A stretch of 64,000 bases of DNA from Clostridium simiarum (lineage in GTDB: Bacteria > Bacillota > Clostridia > Clostridiales > Clostridiaceae), in the NCBI RefSeq assembly GCF_018919175.1, contig NZ_JAHLQL010000007.1, forward strand, positions 62,001 to 126,000. The letters are read 5' to 3'. A program made the translations under genes and the position numbers. The number at the start of each line of letters is the position of its first letter. Position 1 is the first letter of the stretch. Below the pieces are notes generated by a model. It searched no databases. It had not been told where the DNA came from and saw nothing but the letters and a program-made list of their open reading frames with translations. Below are positions 54,633 through 63,995 of this stretch, piece by piece.

Positions 54633-56306
54633 TTAAAGTATAGAAATTTCATTTATAATGATATAATTATCAAATACAAGAAAAGGTATATCCATCCTGA
54701 AATTTATGGGCATAATAATTAAGGAACGATTATTTATAGACTCCTTTAAGGTAATTTCATTATCATTATAATTACCCAAATCCACATTGAAATTATTATA
54801 TTTTATATCTGCTAATTTATTAAAAGTATTAACTAACGTTGATGAATTATTATTTATTATCTCCTCTGATGCCACCACATTAGTTCCATTTATGTTTTTT
54901 GAATCTAAAAATCCAGAAAGTAAATATACTTTATCTTCCCTACCCTGTAGGTTATAATAATCACTATTATTTAAAACCTTATTATCTGATAAATTACTTA
55001 CAACCTTATTTTTGCAAACTAAGTTTATATTAAAATCCTTTTTTGATCTATCTTCTTCCAATGTAGGATACCATGCAAAGTTTGGAGGAAGCATAGCACA
55101 ATTATTGTCTACAAAAAATGTTCTGTATCCTGCACCATTTACATAATTTATTCTCCCACCGTATTTAAATGTGATTTTAGTTGTATCCTTAGGATTTAAG
55201 TTTAAGTCCTTTATTTTTACAATATCTTTATCCCTAGTATAAGATAATTTCTCATCTCCCTTAAAAATATCTTTTATTATTAAGGAGCTATCTAATTTGA
55301 AATCTATATCTTCCTTATTATTTTCTGAGGTATTTTTAATTTCCATTATGCAAGTTGATAAGAGCTTTTCTTTTAAAATCACTTCCATATTATAATTTAA
55401 TACTTGAATTTTACTATCACTTTTATTATTAGAAATAACTAATTTACCTTCAGGCTTATCTAGACAAATTCCTTTATTTGAATTGTATCTATTAAACACA
55501 ACTAAAATTCCAAGAAAAGAAAACAGTGTTACTAAGCTAATAATTAATTTACTAGCCATAGCTTTTTTACAATATTGTTTTTTAGTAAATTGAATAGAAA
55601 TACTTATAACAAAAATACTTAATATAACTAAAAATATTTTGTCTAGTATAAATCCATGATTGAATGAAAAGCCAAATAATGTGCTATATATTAAATCTGG
55701 TCTATCTTTCATAGTACTAAACAAATCCATTATTGCCTCATTATTAAATATCCTCATAAAAACCATAGAATTATAAGGTGTAAGTATTATTAAAGTTATA
55801 GCTCCTATAAGATATGCCTTAAATCCTTTAATAAAATTTCCTATAAATACTCCTAATGTTGAACTAATTATTATGGAGCTAATCCATGTAATTAATGTAT
55901 ATAATATCAGGTTAATCATAAGCTTTATACTAATCACCTTATAAAATGAGTAACCAATAATAATTAATATAGGTACTATTATTATTACAGTTGTGTAGAT
56001 ATACACAGCTATTAGTTTACCAACCAAAGCCTGAATAGAGGTAATGTTTAAAGATTTAATAAGCTCATTTTTATCTTGAGCTACATTTATCCCGATAATT
56101 ATACAACATAAAATAAAAAATATATTTATAAATATAGCTCCATCTATCCAAACACCAATGCTCTTTATATTAAACCTTTGAGAAACATTAAGCATGAAAA
56201 TACTTAGAGCTATTACAATGCCATAGTATAAAATACTCCATAAAGACTTCATAAGTAGTTTGAGTTCCAAATAAACCATTGACATTATATTATTTATTCT
56301 AATCAC
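54633..56306 (-). CDS. Large ABC-associated membrane protein
   Basis: A 557-residue protein. Residues 1-265 have about six to seven membrane helices like an ABC-2 permease (MVYLELKLLMKSLWSILYYG start). Residues 290-540 are soluble and probably outside, with sequences such as LLSTCIMEIKNTSENNKEDI, GAGYRTFFVDNNCAMLPPNF and AWYPTLEEDRSKKDFNINLV, reminiscent of the M1-peptidase-like or beta-sandwich domains seen in some ABC-2/aminopeptidase fusions, but without a HExxH zinc motif. First gene of the set. The start is the GTG at 56306 or the ATG seven codons later; neither has a well-spaced site. Confidence 0.7.
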   Translation of the reverse strand: MIRINNIMSMVYLELKLLMKSLWSILYYGIVIALSIFMLNVSQRFNIKSIGVWIDGAIFINIFFILCCIIIGINVAQDKNELIKSLNITSIQALVGKLIAVYIYTTVIIIVPILIIIGYSFYKVISIKLMINLILYTLITWISSIIISSTLGVFIGNFIKGFKAYLIGAITLIILTPYNSMVFMRIFNNEAIMDLFSTMKDRPDLIYSTLFGFSFNHGFILDKIFLVILSIFVISISIQFTKKQYCKKAMASKLIISLVTLFSFLGILVVFNRYNSNKGICLDKPEGKLVISNNKSDSKIQVLNYNMEVILKEKLLSTCIMEIKNTSENNKEDIDFKLDSSLIIKDIFKGDEKLSYTRDKDIVKIKDLNLNPKDTTKITFKYGGRINYVNGAGYRTFFVDNNCAMLPPNFAWYPTLEEDRSKKDFNINLVCKNKVVSNLSDNKVLNNSDYYNLQGREDKVYLLSGFLDSKNINGTNVVASEEIINNNSSTLVNTFNKLADIKYNNFNVDLGNYNDNEITLKESINNRSLIIMPINFRMDIPFLVFDNYIIINEISIL

Positions 56307-56987
56307 ACCCTTTGAAAAGTATATTCTAGTAACTATGGTTAATATTTTATATAAACAGAATTCTTGCCTTTAGAAGGGGTTTTTACTCCCTCTAAAGCTT
56401 AGAAATCGTTATCCAGGGATGTAGGAGCTCTTTATTCCCATTTTGAAGAAGATGGGAATATTAGAGCAAGTAGTCATCGGATAAACAGAATTCTTGCCTT
56501 TAAAGGGGGTAGTCATCGGATAAATAAAACACTGTAATATTAGAAGTTAGAACTTTTTCGTAGTTTTTAATATTTATATATTATAAAATAAATATAATTT
56601 GAATATATGTAAGCTTATACCATGTATATTCTATATAATCCCTATTTTTCCTTTTTACACATAGGTTTGATTTTTTCTATATTTAGACAAAATATTACTT
56701 TTAATATAGTATTTTTAAAGTTACTCTATTCATATATATTAAATTAAATACTCAATGCAAAAGTTCACGCTTTTTAATAAATAAAGTAACCCTTATCAAA
56801 ACTTTATTTGAAAACACAGTAAGATTTTAAACATAATTTCTTATTTCATAATAATAAACTAAAGTAGGGGAGAAAATAATAAAAGAATTTAATATATAAG
56901 TACAACTTTCTTGAAAGAATTTATATATATTAAAAAGTAAGGAATCTAGCGTAGTAACTACACTAGATATGGTAAGCAGGTGAGTTT
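56307..56987. other. Intergenic region with structured repeat copy B
   Basis: The structured repeat and a shortened re-copy fill 56349-56524. The rest, 56525-56987, is AT-rich without a supported gene. GCAGGTGAG just before 56988 is the ribosome site of the next gene. Confidence 0.6.
56349..56524 (+). repeat. Structured repeat copy B plus head-to-tail mini copy
   Basis: Full copy at 56349-56484 with tail AGTCATCGGATAAA. From 56481 the head ATAAACAGAATTCTTGCC starts again and joins straight to the tail GGGTAGTCATCGGATAAA, omitting the middle hairpins. This looks like a deletion derivative of a second unit. Confidence 0.8.
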
Positions 56988-57521
56988 ATGAAAAGATATG
57001 TCATTGTGTGTTTAATACATGGGGAAGCCCAAGAATTTCATGAAAAGCTGGTAGGAGATGTATGTAGTAGGTTTAATTTTCGTCCTCAAAAGCTTCCTAT
57101 GCATATAACATTAAAAGCCCCCTTTGAAATTGAAGATGTAAGTGAAATTTATAAGATCACTGAAGATTTTTGCTCCCATAAAAATAGATTTAACTTTATA
57201 GTTAAAGATTTTGGACACTTTAGAGATAATGTGATATTTATGGATATACCTTACTCTAAGGAGTTGTCCACACTCCATAAGGATTATATAAAAAGATTAA
57301 AAGGTATTTCTAATCTTCAGTGGAGTAAAAATGAAGGAGAAAACACTAAATTTCATTGCACTATTGTAAGTAGAAGGATAAGCCATAAGTTCAAAGAAGC
57401 CTTTGATTATGTAAATAACTATAGTCCAGAATTTAATGTGAGCTTTGATAACATCTCAATAATGGAATATAATTTTGAAACCTTCAAGTGGGATTTATAT
57501 AAACAGAGTTCTTGCCTTTAG
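56988..57521 (+). CDS. 2H phosphoesterase / 2'-5' RNA ligase family protein
   Basis: A 177-residue protein with both HxT motifs of the 2H family: H39-I-T41 in PMHITLKAP and H123-C-T125 in KFHCTIVSRR. Members hydrolyse cyclic phosphates on RNA ends or nucleotides; the exact substrate is open. ATG behind GCAGGTGAG. Its last seven codons (YKQSSCL) and stop codon are supplied by the head of structured repeat copy C, so the natural C-terminus has been replaced or extended by the repeat. Confidence 0.82.
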   Translation: MKRYVIVCLIHGEAQEFHEKLVGDVCSRFNFRPQKLPMHITLKAPFEIEDVSEIYKITEDFCSHKNRFNFIVKDFGHFRDNVIFMDIPYSKELSTLHKDYIKRLKGISNLQWSKNEGENTKFHCTIVSRRISHKFKEAFDYVNNYSPEFNVSFDNISIMEYNFETFKWDLYKQSSCL

Positions 57522-57614
57522 AAGGAGTTTTACTCCTTCTAAAGCTTAGAAATCGTTATCCAGGGACATGTGTGTTCTTTATTCCCATTTTGAAGAAGAT
57601 GGGAATATTAGAGT
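57497..57614 (+). repeat. Structured repeat, copy C
   Basis: Head TATAAACAGAGTTCTTGCC overlaps the 3' end of the 2H phosphoesterase gene. Hairpin 1 arms CTTTAGAAGGAG/CTCCTTCTAAAG (57514-57545) can end its transcript. The second hairpin ends ATGGGAATATTAGAG; the usual tail is missing. Confidence 0.8.
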
Positions 57615-57717
57615 GAAAACTTTGTTTTAAAATAAGCATTTCAAGTAACTCTTGGATCTTATGGTTTTTGTGCCTTTATCTTAAATATAATTTCACTTTA
57701 GAAACTTTGTAGATTAA

Positions 57718-57746
57718 TTGACAAAGTCTTTTCCCTAAAGTAAAAT
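57718..57746 (+). promoter_or_regulatory. Promoter of the hydrogenase maturation operon
   Basis: TTGACA at 57718-57723, 17 bases, TAAAAT at 57741-57746. Expected transcript start about 57753, giving a leader of about 225 bases. Confidence 0.7.
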
Positions 57747-57829
57747 TAAAATATCCATATTCAAATAATTTAAGTTAATTCTTTTATTATTTGTTTATAA
57801 AAATAAATTACCTAACAGTAAAGAATGCT

Positions 57830-57945
57830 CTGATCTGAAAGGGAAATAACATATGATATTTTTAGATAGAAATTTTACTATCTTTAAGTGGCATTTTGCC
57901 TTTATTTGTGTTACATTACTTTCCTTTCAGAGGAAAGTTTTTTTA
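57830..57945 (+). ncRNA. Attenuator-like structured leader of the hyd operon
   Basis: An intrinsic terminator CUUUCC (57919-57924), loop, GGAAAG (57932-57937) and seven U precede the first gene. The strand CCUUUCAG at 57923-57930, overlapping its left arm and loop, can instead pair perfectly with CUGAAAGG at 57835-57842. That closing stem would enclose two small hairpins: AGAUAG/CUAUCU near 57863-57883 and GGC/GCC near 57890-57900. The two folds exclude one another, as in riboswitches and attenuators. I do not recognise the class. Confidence 0.55.
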
Positions 57946-57976
57946 TTTTGTAGGGTAAATTTTTAGGAGGGTTTTT

Positions 57977-58228
57977 ATGAGCAAAATTGCTGTTATTAGT
58001 GCTATTTTAGAGGAACCTCAAAGCTGTCAGCTAAAATTTAATCAGGTTATCTCTAGCTTTAAAGGCATTATAAAAGGAAGAATGGGTATCCCCTTTGAGG
58101 AGGATGGTATTTCTGTAATCTCTATTACCGTTGTAGGTGAACTAGATGAAATAAACAGTCTTACCGGTAAGCTTGGAAACATAGATAATGTCTATGTAAA
58201 AACCTCTATATCAAAGAAAGAGATATAA
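57977..58228 (+). CDS. TM1266-family iron-only hydrogenase system regulator
   Basis: An 83-residue protein of the TM1266 family, which accompanies HydE/HydG/HydF in clostridia and relatives. It has a ferredoxin-like (ACT/NikR C-terminal-like) fold pattern: IAVISAILEEPQSCQLKFNQ, FKGIIKGRMGIPFEEDGISV, ISITVVGELDEINSLTGKLG. It lacks a clear DNA-binding domain, so its regulator name is provisional. AGGAGGG site before the ATG. First gene of the operon, two bases before hydE. Confidence 0.88.
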   Translation: MSKIAVISAILEEPQSCQLKFNQVISSFKGIIKGRMGIPFEEDGISVISITVVGELDEINSLTGKLGNIDNVYVKTSISKKEI

Positions 58229-58230
58229 CT

Positions 58231-59343
58231 ATGGATAAAATTATAAGAAAAATAGAGTCCAATGATAAAAACATTATAAATAATATAGATACAGCTATAA
58301 AAGAAATTATAGATGAATTATATGAAAAAAATGACCTTGACGAACATAGGCTTTTATATTTGCTTAATAACATAGATGAAAAAAGTCGTGAGTATTTAAC
58401 TTCTAAAGCCCATGAAAAAAGACTAAAGCATTATGGAAACAAGGTTTATCTTAGAGGGATTATAGAATTTACTAACTACTGTAAAAACAACTGCCTATAT
58501 TGCGGAATCCGTGGAGAAAATAAAAATGCAGAAAGATATAGATTATCTTTAGAGGATATATTGGATTGTTGTAATTCTGGGTATAGATTAGGTTATAGAA
58601 CCTTTGTGCTTCAAGGTGGCGAAGATCCTTATTATACTGATGATAAATTGGTAGAACTATTAAAAGCTATAAAAACTAATTTCCCTGACTGTGCTATTAC
58701 ACTGTCCATAGGTGAAAAAAGTTATGATTCCTACAAAAAGTATTATGAAGCTGGAGCTGACAGATACCTTTTAAGGCACGAAACTGCCTCTAAAAAGTTG
58801 TACCAAAGGCTTCACCCTAATATGGAACTAGAAAATAGGGTTCAATGTCTAAGAAACTTAAAGGAAATAGGTTATCAGGTTGGAGCTGGTTTTATGGTAG
58901 GTATTCCTGGACAAACCAATGAGGATTTTGTAGAGGATCTGGTGTTTTTAAAAGAGCTACAACCTCATATGGTGGGATTAGGACCTTTTATACCACATAA
59001 GGACACTATATTTAAGGATGAAAAATCAGGTACTGTGGAAACTACCGTAACCTTACTGGCTATTGTAAGAATGCTACTTCCTGATGTTTTACTTCCATCA
59101 ACCACAGCCTTAGGAACTATTAGCCCAATGGGACGTGAAAAAGGTTTAAAAGCAGGTGGTAATGTAGTAATGCCAAACCTATCTCCTACCACAGTTAGAG
59201 AAAAATACATGCTTTATGATAATAAAATCTGTACAGGCGATGAGGCTGCTGAGTGTAGAAAATGTATAGAAAATAGAATAGTCAGCGCAGGGTTTTCTTT
59301 AGATTTATCTAGAGGAGATAATAACCTGTGGAGCAGAAAATAA
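58231..59343 (+). CDS. hydE: [FeFe]-hydrogenase maturase HydE
   Basis: A 370-residue radical SAM enzyme that helps build the dithiomethylamine-bridged di-iron site of [FeFe]-hydrogenase. SAM cluster Cys84-x3-Cys88-x2-Cys91 in TNYCKNNCLYCGIRG. Also typical: VLQGGEDPYY near 132, SIGEKSYDSYKKYYEAGADR, YLLRHETAS near 185 and the BATS-domain end LSPTTVREKYMLYDNK. The length fits the family. Starts two bases after the regulator gene, translationally coupled. Confidence 0.95.
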   Translation: MDKIIRKIESNDKNIINNIDTAIKEIIDELYEKNDLDEHRLLYLLNNIDEKSREYLTSKAHEKRLKHYGNKVYLRGIIEFTNYCKNNCLYCGIRGENKNAERYRLSLEDILDCCNSGYRLGYRTFVLQGGEDPYYTDDKLVELLKAIKTNFPDCAITLSIGEKSYDSYKKYYEAGADRYLLRHETASKKLYQRLHPNMELENRVQCLRNLKEIGYQVGAGFMVGIPGQTNEDFVEDLVFLKELQPHMVGLGPFIPHKDTIFKDEKSGTVETTVTLLAIVRMLLPDVLLPSTTALGTISPMGREKGLKAGGNVVMPNLSPTTVREKYMLYDNKICTGDEAAECRKCIENRIVSAGFSLDLSRGDNNLWSRK

Positions 59344-59446
59344 GAATAAATAATAAGCGGAAATAACTATTAGCTTATTAATACAAAAAAATATCAAAAA
59401 TAAAAATAATTTATAGATCAAAATTTAATTGGGGGGGAATTTTTAA

Positions 59447-60823
59447 ATGTTTATAGATCATGAGTATATCGAAAATTTATTAAGAAATGCTGAAAATGCT
59501 ACTAATGAAGACATAGAGAAAGTTTTAGACAAGGCCTGTAAGAAGGAAAAGCTGTCCCATGAAGATATAGCTATATTGCTTGAAATAAAAGATGAGAATC
59601 TTTTAAGTAAGATGTTTAAGGTGGCAGGTGATATAAAAAAATCTATATATGGAAACAGAATTGTAATATTTGCCCCACTTTATATAAGTGATTACTGTGT
59701 AAATAACTGTGTTTACTGTGGTTACAAGAGATGTAATGATTTTAATAGAAGAAAACTTACCCAAGAAGAAATAAAAAATGAAGTTATGATTCTAGAAAAA
59801 ATGGGACATAAAAGACTTGCTCTAGAAGCAGGAGAAGACCCTGTAAACTGTGATATAGACTACATTACAGAAAGTATAAAAACTATATATTCCACTCAAA
59901 ATTCAAATGGAGCTATAAGAAGAATTAATGTAAACATTGCAGCTACTACTGTAGAGAATTATAAGAAATTAAAAGCTGCTGAGATAGGAACTTATATACT
60001 TTTCCAAGAAACTTATCATAAACCTACTTACGAAAATATGCATCCTAAATGCCTAAAAGGTAATTATGAATATCATCTAACAGCCTTTGATAGAGCTATG
60101 GAAGCTGGCATAGATGATGTTGGAGCTGGTGTTCTTTTTGGACTTGCTCCTTATAAATTTGAAGTTTTAGCTTTAATGCTTCATAATGATCATCTTGAAG
60201 ATGAATTTGGCGTAGGTTTCCACACTATATCAGTGCCTAGGCTTAAGAAAGCTGAGGGTATGGATCTTAAGTTATTCCCTAACTTAGTAGATGATGAAAC
60301 CTTTAAAAAGATAGTTGCAATATTAAGAATCGCTGTTCCATTTACAGGGTTAATTCTATCCACAAGAGAATCTGCAAATATGAGAAAAGAAGCTATTGAA
60401 TACGGCGTATCTCAAGTAAGTGCCGGTTCCTGTACAGGGGTCGGTGGCTACAAAGAACAAGAAGAAGGAAAAGATGTTAATCAATTTTCCATAGCAGATG
60501 AAAGAAGTCCTCTAGAGGTACTAAAAGGTCTTATAGATGATGGCCATATACCAAGCTACTGCACCGCTTGCTATAGGAGTGGTAGAGTAGGTGACAGATT
60601 TATGAGCCTTGCAAAATCAGGCCAAATACAGCATGTATGCCAACCAAATGCTATAATGACATTACAAGAATTTATAGAAGATTACGGTGACGAAGAATTA
60701 AAAGAAAAAGGTGAAAAATTAATTAAAGCAGAATTAAATAATGTACAAAGAGAAGATATAAAAAATAAGGTAACTGAAAACTTAGAGAAAATTAAAAAGG
60801 GTGAAAGAGATTTATTCTTCTAG
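59447..60823 (+). CDS. hydG: [FeFe]-hydrogenase maturase HydG
   Basis: A 458-residue radical SAM tyrosine lyase that makes the CO and cyanide ligands (as an iron-cysteine synthon). SAM cluster Cys84-x3-Cys88-x2-Cys91 in SDYCVNNCVYCGYKR. The auxiliary dangler cluster is held by the C-terminal CX2CX22C motif Cys372, Cys375 and Cys398 (YCTACYRSG...HVCQPN), which separates HydG from ThiH. Strong GGGGGGG site before the ATG. A 100-base gap separates it from hydE; no terminator is seen in it. Confidence 0.96.
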   Translation: MFIDHEYIENLLRNAENATNEDIEKVLDKACKKEKLSHEDIAILLEIKDENLLSKMFKVAGDIKKSIYGNRIVIFAPLYISDYCVNNCVYCGYKRCNDFNRRKLTQEEIKNEVMILEKMGHKRLALEAGEDPVNCDIDYITESIKTIYSTQNSNGAIRRINVNIAATTVENYKKLKAAEIGTYILFQETYHKPTYENMHPKCLKGNYEYHLTAFDRAMEAGIDDVGAGVLFGLAPYKFEVLALMLHNDHLEDEFGVGFHTISVPRLKKAEGMDLKLFPNLVDDETFKKIVAILRIAVPFTGLILSTRESANMRKEAIEYGVSQVSAGSCTGVGGYKEQEEGKDVNQFSIADERSPLEVLKGLIDDGHIPSYCTACYRSGRVGDRFMSLAKSGQIQHVCQPNAIMTLQEFIEDYGDEELKEKGEKLIKAELNNVQREDIKNKVTENLEKIKKGERDLFF

Positions 60824-60834
60824 GAGGCGTTATT

Positions 60835-62028
60835 ATGAATGGTACACCAAATTCAAATAGAGTTCATATAACATTTTTAGGCAAGACTAACTCTGGTAAG
60901 TCTTCATTAATGAATGCTATTATAGGTCAAAATATATCCATTGTGTCCCCCTTTGAAGGTACCACTACAGATCCTGTAACTAAAGCCATGGAGCTTATAC
61001 CTCTAGGGCCTGTTCTATTTACAGATACAGCAGGACTTGAAGATAACTCCCCTCTTGGACAGGTAAGGATAGAAAAAACCTTCAAAACTATGCTAAGCAC
61101 TGATTTTGTAATTTATGTTATGGATGCAAAAGATAGGGATTATGGCTTATATGAAAAAACTCTAGAAAAAATTAATAAACACAATATTCCCCATATGGTG
61201 GTAGTAAATAAAATAGATTCAGTGAAGGAAGATAAATTGTCTGAAATAAAAAGCCATATAAAAGATGCTATTTTTGTTTCCTCAAAGAACATAGACAGCA
61301 TTTTAAACCTTAAAAATAAACTAATAGAAAACTTAAATAAGCAAAAGGATGAAGATACTATTTTAGGCAACTTATTACCCTATAACAGCAAGGTCATTAT
61401 GGTAATACCAATAGACTCGGAGGCTCCTAAAGGAAGGCTTATATTGCCACAGGTTCAGCTACTTCGGGACTGTTTAGACCATGGAATAAAAAGTTATGTA
61501 GTACGGGATACTGAACTTGAATCTGCCCTTCTTGATATAAAAGATGTGGATTTGGTAGTTACAGACTCCCAAGCATTTAAAAAGGTAGATGAAATAGTTC
61601 CAAAGCATATACCTCTCACAAGCTTTTCCATATTATTTGCTAATCATAAAGGAGATATAAAAACTTTTATTGAAGGAACTAAGCATATAAAAAATCTAGA
61701 TGAAAACTCAAAAATACTAGTATCTGAAAGCTGTACCCACAATTATTCCCATGAGGATATAGGTAGAGTTAAAATACCAAAGATGCTAAATAAATTACTA
61801 AATAAGGAATTAAATTATGAGTTTAAAATGGCAGCAGACTTCCCAGAAGATGTAGAAAAGTACGATTTAATAATCCACTGTGGAGCCTGCATGGTGAATA
61901 AAAAAGCCATGAATTCAAAAATAATATTATGCAAAGAAAAAAATATACCTATAACAAACTATGGAATAATCCTTGCATATCTAACAGGCATATTAGATAG
62001 AAGCACTGAAATATTTCTACAAAAATAA
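60835..62028 (+). CDS. hydF: [FeFe]-hydrogenase maturation GTPase HydF
   Basis: A 397-residue scaffold GTPase that assembles the di-iron subcluster and passes it to the hydrogenase. GTPase domain: P-loop GKTNSGKS at 16-23, Thr of switch I in GTTTDPV, DTAGLED, NKID near 123 and VSSKN. The C-terminal cluster domain holds Cys300 (SESCTHN) and Cys349/Cys352 (HCGAC), the three conserved ligands. Ends the operon; the hydrogenase gene itself is not in the window. Confidence 0.96.
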   Translation: MNGTPNSNRVHITFLGKTNSGKSSLMNAIIGQNISIVSPFEGTTTDPVTKAMELIPLGPVLFTDTAGLEDNSPLGQVRIEKTFKTMLSTDFVIYVMDAKDRDYGLYEKTLEKINKHNIPHMVVVNKIDSVKEDKLSEIKSHIKDAIFVSSKNIDSILNLKNKLIENLNKQKDEDTILGNLLPYNSKVIMVIPIDSEAPKGRLILPQVQLLRDCLDHGIKSYVVRDTELESALLDIKDVDLVVTDSQAFKKVDEIVPKHIPLTSFSILFANHKGDIKTFIEGTKHIKNLDENSKILVSESCTHNYSHEDIGRVKIPKMLNKLLNKELNYEFKMAADFPEDVEKYDLIIHCGACMVNKKAMNSKIILCKEKNIPITNYGIILAYLTGILDRSTEIFLQK

Positions 62029-62141
62029 TATTATTTTGTCCTATTTAGGCTCTTTGCTATTAACTATTTTCATTATTTTATATAGGAAAGAAACTATATC
62101 TATGGAGGGGAAAGCATCCTAAAGCCTAAGTAAAAAATAAA

Positions 62142-62179
62142 ACTGGATCTATATAGTTAAATTTCTATATAGATCCAGT
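62142..62179. terminator. Bidirectional terminator
   Basis: ACTGGATCTATATAG pairs perfectly with CTATATAGATCCAGT over an eight-base loop, between hydF and the convergent patatin gene. Confidence 0.88.
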
Positions 62180-62234
62180 GTCTTTAATTTAGAAAATTTA
62201 TTTAACCCTCTGATTACCATTAAGTTAAAATGCC

Positions 62235-63176
62235 TTAATTCTTAGCTAGGTAGTAAGTTGTCTTAACCATCCTATTATCAGCCACATACCTTTGAAAATT
62301 CCATCCACCTAAAAATTCTTCTGTAGCCTTATATCCCTTATCATACAAGCTTTCAGCATGTTTATATGCAATATCAAAGTCCGTAGATTTTATACCCTTA
62401 GAATCAATAATTACGGTTCTCACCAAATCTTTATCTCTAATAAACCTTTCTCCATTAACATACAATGGCGCATGGATTACATCTTGTACAAATCTAAAAA
62501 AATTACAGCTACCTGTGCTGGTCTTACTATGTTTATCCTGAAGCTTTAGCCCAAAGGTAGGCCACCTTGGGACCCCTTCAACATCAAAAATCCATATTGG
62601 AAAGTTACTTAAAAGTCCACCATCTACAATACAGCTCCTAGAGGTACCATAGTTTAAAATATAAGGTGTAAAATATAGGGGTATGCTTGCACTCATCCTA
62701 ACAGCTTTTGCAATTTCAAACTCTCCAGGGTCTATGTCATATTTATTTAGGTCATCTGGAAATATAACTATATCTCTCTTTGTTATATCTGATGCTATAA
62801 TCTTAAGCCTACTCTTACCATTTTTCATAACATGCTTAAACTTTGTAACTTTCTTTGCTTCAAGCATTGGAGTTATCCACTTTTCTATGTTATCTCCATT
62901 GTATAATCCCTTTTCACTTAGCAGCTTAACACCTCTAAAGGGAGGAAACTTTTCATAGCATTTACCACTTTTCATAAAGGAATAATCTAAACTCTTCATA
63001 AGCTTATATAATTCATCTGCATTGTACCCTGCAACAACCAATGCAGCTACTATGGCTCCAGCAGATGTTCCCGCACACCTTTGAAATTCATAGCCATGTT
63101 TCTCTAGAGACGCCAATGCCCCAACAAAGCTAATCCCAAGAACTCCTCCACCTTCAAAAACCATATCTACCTTCAT
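62235..63176 (-). CDS. Patatin-like phospholipase
   Basis: A 313-residue lipid acyl hydrolase. Oxyanion loop EGGGVLG at 8-14, nucleophile Ser38 in GTSAG and the catalytic Asp185 in VDGGLLSNFP give the patatin Ser-Asp dyad. It also has MSASIPLYFTPY near 161. No signal peptide, so intracellular. AGGTGAT before the ATG. Role unknown: membrane lipid turnover or a defence-like effector are both possible, but no partner genes suggest the latter. Confidence 0.9.
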   Translation of the reverse strand: MKVDMVFEGGGVLGISFVGALASLEKHGYEFQRCAGTSAGAIVAALVVAGYNADELYKLMKSLDYSFMKSGKCYEKFPPFRGVKLLSEKGLYNGDNIEKWITPMLEAKKVTKFKHVMKNGKSRLKIIASDITKRDIVIFPDDLNKYDIDPGEFEIAKAVRMSASIPLYFTPYILNYGTSRSCIVDGGLLSNFPIWIFDVEGVPRWPTFGLKLQDKHSKTSTGSCNFFRFVQDVIHAPLYVNGERFIRDKDLVRTVIIDSKGIKSTDFDIAYKHAESLYDKGYKATEEFLGGWNFQRYVADNRMVKTTYYLAKN

Positions 63177-63257
63177 AAAATCACCTCATACTTATAATAT
63201 GATTGTGAATCTTATTGGTACCTGACACAGTTTTAGGGTAAATCTTTACTCTTATAA

Positions 63258-63995
63258 TTAATATTTAACATCCTTTAAGCATAATCCCTTTGCCTGAGCT
63301 ATAGGACCTGCTTCTGATCTCTTCTTTTCATTTAGTATTTTTTCTACATCTAAAGGCTTTAAATTACCCTTACCTACTTCTAGAAGGGTTCCAGTAATAA
63401 TCCTTACCATATTTAGTAGGAATCCATTTCCATTGACTTCTATTTCTATGATGCCCTTATCTTCTCTTATATCTATATAGTTAATAGTTCTAACAGTAGA
63501 CTTAGTATTAGGCTTTAAGCTAGTAAAGCTTTGAAAATCATGAGTTCCAAGTAAAACTTCTGATGCTCTTCTCATTTCATCCAAATTAAGTTTATCATCA
63601 GTATGATATGTATATTTTTTATTAAATACGCTTCTAAATCTATTGTTATTTATTGTATAAACATAAGTCTTTGCCTTTACATTATATCTTGCATGGAATC
63701 TTTCACTGGTATCTTTCATAGATTTTACAACTATGTCCTCTGGTAAATATTCATACAAATAATTTAGCATCAAATCTACACTTAAATCACAATTAGTATG
63801 GAAATTTGCTATGTAATTCTCCGCATGGACTCCTGAATCAGTTCTTCCACAGCCTATTACCTGTATATCTTCTCCCGTCATTTTGGATAATACAGTTTCT
63901 ATTTTATCTTGTATAGTTAAAACATTATCCTTTTGTTTTTGCCATCCTTTATATCTGCTTCCATCATATTCTATAGTCATCTTTAAATTTCTCAT
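63258..63995 (-). CDS. truA: tRNA pseudouridine synthase A
   Basis: A 245-residue enzyme making pseudouridine at positions 38-40 of the tRNA anticodon stem. Catalytic Asp53 in CGRTDSGVHA; other family sequences are YDGSRYKGWQ at 10-19, RFHARYNVKAKTYVY near 104 and the C-terminal GNGFLLNMVRIITGTLLEVG. The start lies five bases from the window edge: the ATG at 63995, or the ATG five codons later, may be used. Usually downstream of ecfT transport genes in Firmicutes, which would lie outside the window. Confidence 0.94.
   Translation of the reverse strand: MRNLKMTIEYDGSRYKGWQKQKDNVLTIQDKIETVLSKMTGEDIQVIGCGRTDSGVHAENYIANFHTNCDLSVDLMLNYLYEYLPEDIVVKSMKDTSERFHARYNVKAKTYVYTINNNRFRSVFNKKYTYHTDDKLNLDEMRRASEVLLGTHDFQSFTSLKPNTKSTVRTINYIDIREDKGIIEIEVNGNGFLLNMVRIITGTLLEVGKGNLKPLDVEKILNEKKRSEAGPIAQAKGLCLKDVKY

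Noticed and set aside
62235..63176. Patatin as a CBASS-type defence effector
   Set aside because: No cyclase, ubiquitin-like or HORMA genes are next to it. An ordinary lipase is the simpler reading.
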